Source of the DNA: Bacteroidota bacterium
Lineage (GTDB): Bacteria > Bacteroidota > Bacteroidia > Bacteroidales > UBA1556
Reading direction: 5' to 3'
Assembly (NCBI GenBank): GCA_003973505.1
Contig: QNXT01000128.1
Span: forward strand, 1 to 12,043
Length of the DNA stretch: 12,043 nucleotides
In this document: piece by piece, positions 7,959 to 12,043 of the stretch
How positions within the stretch are numbered: the first letter of the stretch is position 1
How the letters are laid out: each line of letters starts with the position of its first letter
Notes under the pieces: generated by a model
Databases searched by the model: none
Seen by the model: the letters and a program-made list of their open reading frames with translations, nothing else
What the model was told of the DNA's origin: nothing
Program-made: the position numbers and the translations under genes

Positions 7959-7988
7959 TTCAAAATGTCCTTAATTTTTATAAATTTG
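7959..7988 (+). promoter_or_regulatory. Candidate Bacteroidota promoter for guaB
   Basis: TAAATTTG at 7981-7988 matches the -7 consensus TAnnTTTG. With a 19-nt spacer the -33 position is TTC at 7959-7961, a weak match to TTG. A start near 7993 would leave a leader of about 87 nt before guaB. That leader is AT-rich, and I see no stable hairpin, purine-riboswitch core or small ORF in it. The -7 match is good and the -33 poor, hence moderate confidence. Confidence 0.55.
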
Positions 7989-8043
7989 CAGATTAATAAG
8001 AATAGCACATTAAAACTAATATAAAACACATTATTTCAATTAA

Positions 8044-9540
<1,497 letters not shown>

Positions 9541-9605
9541 AATATTGTTGAATTAATTGCGTTGATAGCATACATAAATACATTAAGATTAAAAAGTTTT
9601 AGAAA

Positions 9606-11603
9606 ATGAAGCATAATTTAGTATTAGCCGTTTTAACTTTACTTATATTTATTGGTTTTGAGGCTTCTGCCCAAAAGAAATCAAAGGATAAAGTGTTATT
9701 AAGTATCGACAACCAAGATTTTACGGTTTCGGAATTTATGTACGGTTTCAACAAGAATAATGTGAAAGGAGCCGTAGTGGATCAAAAATCCTTAGATGAA
9801 TATTTGGACCTCTATATCAACTTTCGCTTAAAAGTAAAAGAAGCTGAGGACTTAGGATTAGACACTTTGGCCGATTTTAAACGTGAGTTTTTGGGTTATC
9901 GAAAAGAACTTGCGCAACCCTATCTAACAGATAAGTCGGAGGATGAAGCTATATTGAAAGAAGCCTACGACCGTTATCAATACGATATTCGGGCAAGTCA
10001 TATCATGATTTCATTACCCGAAAATGTGGCTGATAACGATTCCATTGCTGTTGCAGCTTATAATAAATTGATGGATATCCGTAAAAAAGCACTAGCAGGT
10101 GAAGACTTTGCTGATTTAGCACGTAAATATTCTGACGACCCTTCGGCACGTGATATGGAAGCAACAAACAGCCGTCCTGCACACAAAGGTAATGGTGGTG
10201 ATTTAGGTTATTTTACGGCTTTCTATATGGTTTATCCATTCGAAACAGCAGCTTATTCAACACCGGTTGGGGAAATCAGTAAACCCATAAGAACTCGATA
10301 TGGATACCATATTATAAAGGTAACGGATAAGATTCCTGCTTTGGGAAATATTCATGTGGCTCATATTAACGTGAAGCCTTCGAAAGATGACCCTGAAAGT
10401 GCAAAGAAAAAAATTGATGAAATTCTGTCTGAAATAAAAAGTGGTAAACTTACATTTGAGGAAGCTGCACAGAAATATTCCAGCGATCGTGGTTCTGCTG
10501 AAAAAGGAGGCGTATTGCCTTGGTTTGAAGTAAGTAGAATGGTACCTGAGTTTATTGCAGCCATATCAAAATTGAGTGTGGGTCAAATTTCTGAACCTGT
10601 TGAAACAGAGTATGGATGGCATATCATTAAACTCTTGGAGCTTAAAAAAGTACCACCTTATGAGCAATACCTTCCTGAATTACGCAAACGCGCTAAACGA
10701 GATAGTCGATCGAATATTGGTCGTGAAGCGGCGATAGCAAAATTTAAGAAAGAGTTTAAGTTCAAAGAGTATAAAAAAGCGCTTAATGAGTTTTACACTG
10801 TGGTTGACTCTACCATATTCTTCAAACAATGGAATGCTTCAAAAGCTCAAGGCCTAACATCTACCCTTTTCCGTCTTGATGGACATAAATACACACAACA
10901 AGATTTTGCAAAATATATAGAACAACACCAAGCAAGTTTTAAGAGTGGTACAATTCGTTTTTATGTAAACAAAGTATATAAAGATTGGGTAGATAAAACC
11001 GTAATTGAATATAAAGACTCAAAACTCGAAGATCAATATTTTGATTTCAGAATGCTTGTAAACGAGTATCATGATGGAATACTTACATTCTCGATGAGTG
11101 ATAAAGAAGTTTGGGGAAAGGCTATTCGCGATACCGTAGGGCTTGAAAAGTTTTATGAAGAGCATAAGGATAATTATATGTGGAAAGAGCGCGTTGATGC
11201 CGAGATTTTTAAATGCACTAACGATTCTGTAGCTAAGGTCGTTCGCCAATATCTAAATCAAGGTTTGGAATATGATTCTATACAAAAATTGGTGAATAAA
11301 AAATCGAGCTTGAATTTAGGTTATGAGAAAGGTTTATATGAGCCCGGACAAAATCCAATTATCGACAAGCAAGAAAAAAAGGTGGGTATTTCTGATAACA
11401 TTAAGGATAATAAATCCATTCTTATTGTGAAGATTAATAAAATTATCCCTCCTGAAAACAAAAAGCTTGATGAAGCAAGAGGCTTAATAACTGCTGATTA
11501 TCAGAACTACCTTGAGAAAGAATGGTTGAAGTCGTTGCATGAAAAGCATAAAGTAGTTGTTCATGAGGATGTACTAAATGAAATAAAAGAAGAGCTTAAA
11601 TAA
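9606..11603 (+). CDS. Periplasmic peptidyl-prolyl isomerase/SurA-like chaperone with two parvulin domains
   Basis: This 665-residue protein has a Sec signal peptide, probably cleaved after A22 (ASA/Q), so it should act in the periplasm on unfolded outer-membrane or secreted proteins. Residues about 30-125 are a helical SurA-N-like chaperone region. Two parvulin (PpiC-type) domains follow at about 126-243 and 248-348. Each keeps the family's paired histidines: ASHIMI with YGYHIIKV in the first, VAHINV with YGWHIIKL in the second. Each also has the SDD/SSD loop and the glycine-rich GGDLGYF or GGVLPWF segment. The remaining ~315 residues are charged, with no domain I can name. The next gene, of the same functional type, overlaps its stop by 1 nt. 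I see no convincing promoter in the 65-nt gap after guaB. The family call is secure; calling it SurA itself would overreach. Confidence 0.92.
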   Translation: MKHNLVLAVLTLLIFIGFEASAQKKSKDKVLLSIDNQDFTVSEFMYGFNKNNVKGAVVDQKSLDEYLDLYINFRLKVKEAEDLGLDTLADFKREFLGYRKELAQPYLTDKSEDEAILKEAYDRYQYDIRASHIMISLPENVADNDSIAVAAYNKLMDIRKKALAGEDFADLARKYSDDPSARDMEATNSRPAHKGNGGDLGYFTAFYMVYPFETAAYSTPVGEISKPIRTRYGYHIIKVTDKIPALGNIHVAHINVKPSKDDPESAKKKIDEILSEIKSGKLTFEEAAQKYSSDRGSAEKGGVLPWFEVSRMVPEFIAAISKLSVGQISEPVETEYGWHIIKLLELKKVPPYEQYLPELRKRAKRDSRSNIGREAAIAKFKKEFKFKEYKKALNEFYTVVDSTIFFKQWNASKAQGLTSTLFRLDGHKYTQQDFAKYIEQHQASFKSGTIRFYVNKVYKDWVDKTVIEYKDSKLEDQYFDFRMLVNEYHDGILTFSMSDKEVWGKAIRDTVGLEKFYEEHKDNYMWKERVDAEIFKCTNDSVAKVVRQYLNQGLEYDSIQKLVNKKSSLNLGYEKGLYEPGQNPIIDKQEKKVGISDNIKDNKSILIVKINKIIPPENKKLDEARGLITADYQNYLEKEWLKSLHEKHKVVVHEDVLNEIKEELK

Positions 11604-12043
11604 TGCATAAATACTTATTAGCCATATTGATATTATTGTCATTTTCTTCTTGCAATCAAAAAGAGGCTGTTGACCAGCGAAAAGTGATTGCTCAGGCTTA
11701 TGATTATAAGCTGTATGAAGAAGATTTAATTTCGGACATACCATCACATTTAACAGGAAAGGATAGTTTACTTTTCGTAAATAGCTATATTAATAATTGG
11801 TTGTTTGAAATGGCAGAATTGCATGTGGCTGAGACGAACCTTAAGGAAGCTAAAATTGATTTTTCAAGGCAAATTACTGATTATCGGAATTCGTTGACTA
11901 TTTATGAATATGAAAAACGATTGATTGAACAACGTTTGGATACGGTAGTTACCTATGATGATGTAAAAGCCTATTACGATAAACACCAAAAGGAATTCAC
12001 CCTTAAGAAGAACATCGTACAAGTTTCATACATTAAGCTTTAT
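11603..12043 (+). CDS. Probable envelope chaperone/PPIase-family lipoprotein, 5' part only
   Basis: The ATG overlaps the previous stop (TAATG), and the frame stays open for 147 codons to the window edge. The N-terminus is a lipoprotein signal: a short basic start (MHK), a hydrophobic stretch, then FSSC with the acylated cysteine at about residue 17, followed by NQKE. The rest is helical and charged (SYINNWLFEMAELHVAE; VKAYYDKHQKEFTLKKN), resembling the N-terminal chaperone part of SurA-like proteins and similar to the start of its neighbour. Translational coupling to the twin-parvulin protein suggests they act together on outer-membrane protein folding. No parvulin domain is visible in the part present, so whether it has one is unknown. 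Confidence 0.75.
   Translation, partial: MHKYLLAILILLSFSSCNQKEAVDQRKVIAQAYDYKLYEEDLISDIPSHLTGKDSLLFVNSYINNWLFEMAELHVAETNLKEAKIDFSRQITDYRNSLTIYEYEKRLIEQRLDTVVTYDDVKAYYDKHQKEFTLKKNIVQVSYIKLY

Overview
The window looks like a chromosomal segment from a low-GC, free-living member of the Bacteroidota. Three things point there. Two proteins end in the gliding-motility-associated C-terminal (type B) sorting domain of the type IX secretion system (T9SS). The two best promoter candidates fit the Bacteroidota -33/-7 pattern (TTTG ... TAnnTTTG). Gene starts lack strong Shine-Dalgarno sequences. Nothing marks the region as mobile: no transposase, integrase, tRNA, rRNA, CRISPR array or IS ends are visible, and base composition looks even across it.

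Region 1 (1-207) holds the last 14 codons of an unidentified upstream gene, a strong intrinsic terminator, and a promoter preceded by a perfect 8-bp inverted repeat. Region 2 (208-7856) is a tightly packed five-gene unit, all on the + strand: an M16 metallopeptidase with intact zinc ligands; an ECF sigma factor; a single-pass membrane protein that looks like its anti-sigma partner but ends in a T9SS type B sorting domain; a second M16 protein without the zinc ligands but with the complementary R/Y substrate-binding pair; and a 1132-residue secreted multidomain protein with fibronectin-III-like repeats and its own type B sorting domain. Gaps from the sigma gene onward are 7, -1 and 2 nt, and a perfect 12-bp stem terminator closes the unit.

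Region 3 (7857-8079) is a 223-nt spacer with that terminator, a candidate promoter and an AT-rich leader. Region 4 (8080 to the window end) has guaB (IMP dehydrogenase), a periplasmic twin-parvulin PPIase/SurA-like chaperone, and the start of a lipoprotein of the same chaperone type overlapping it by 1 nt. This is envelope-protein folding next to purine synthesis.

The most interesting part is region 2. The two halves of what should be one heterodimeric M16B protease flank a sigma/anti-sigma-like pair, and the anti-sigma-like protein carries a sorting domain normally found on secreted cargo. I infer a possible signalling unit coupling the state of the T9SS or envelope to transcription. The domain calls are well supported; the system-level role is a hypothesis.
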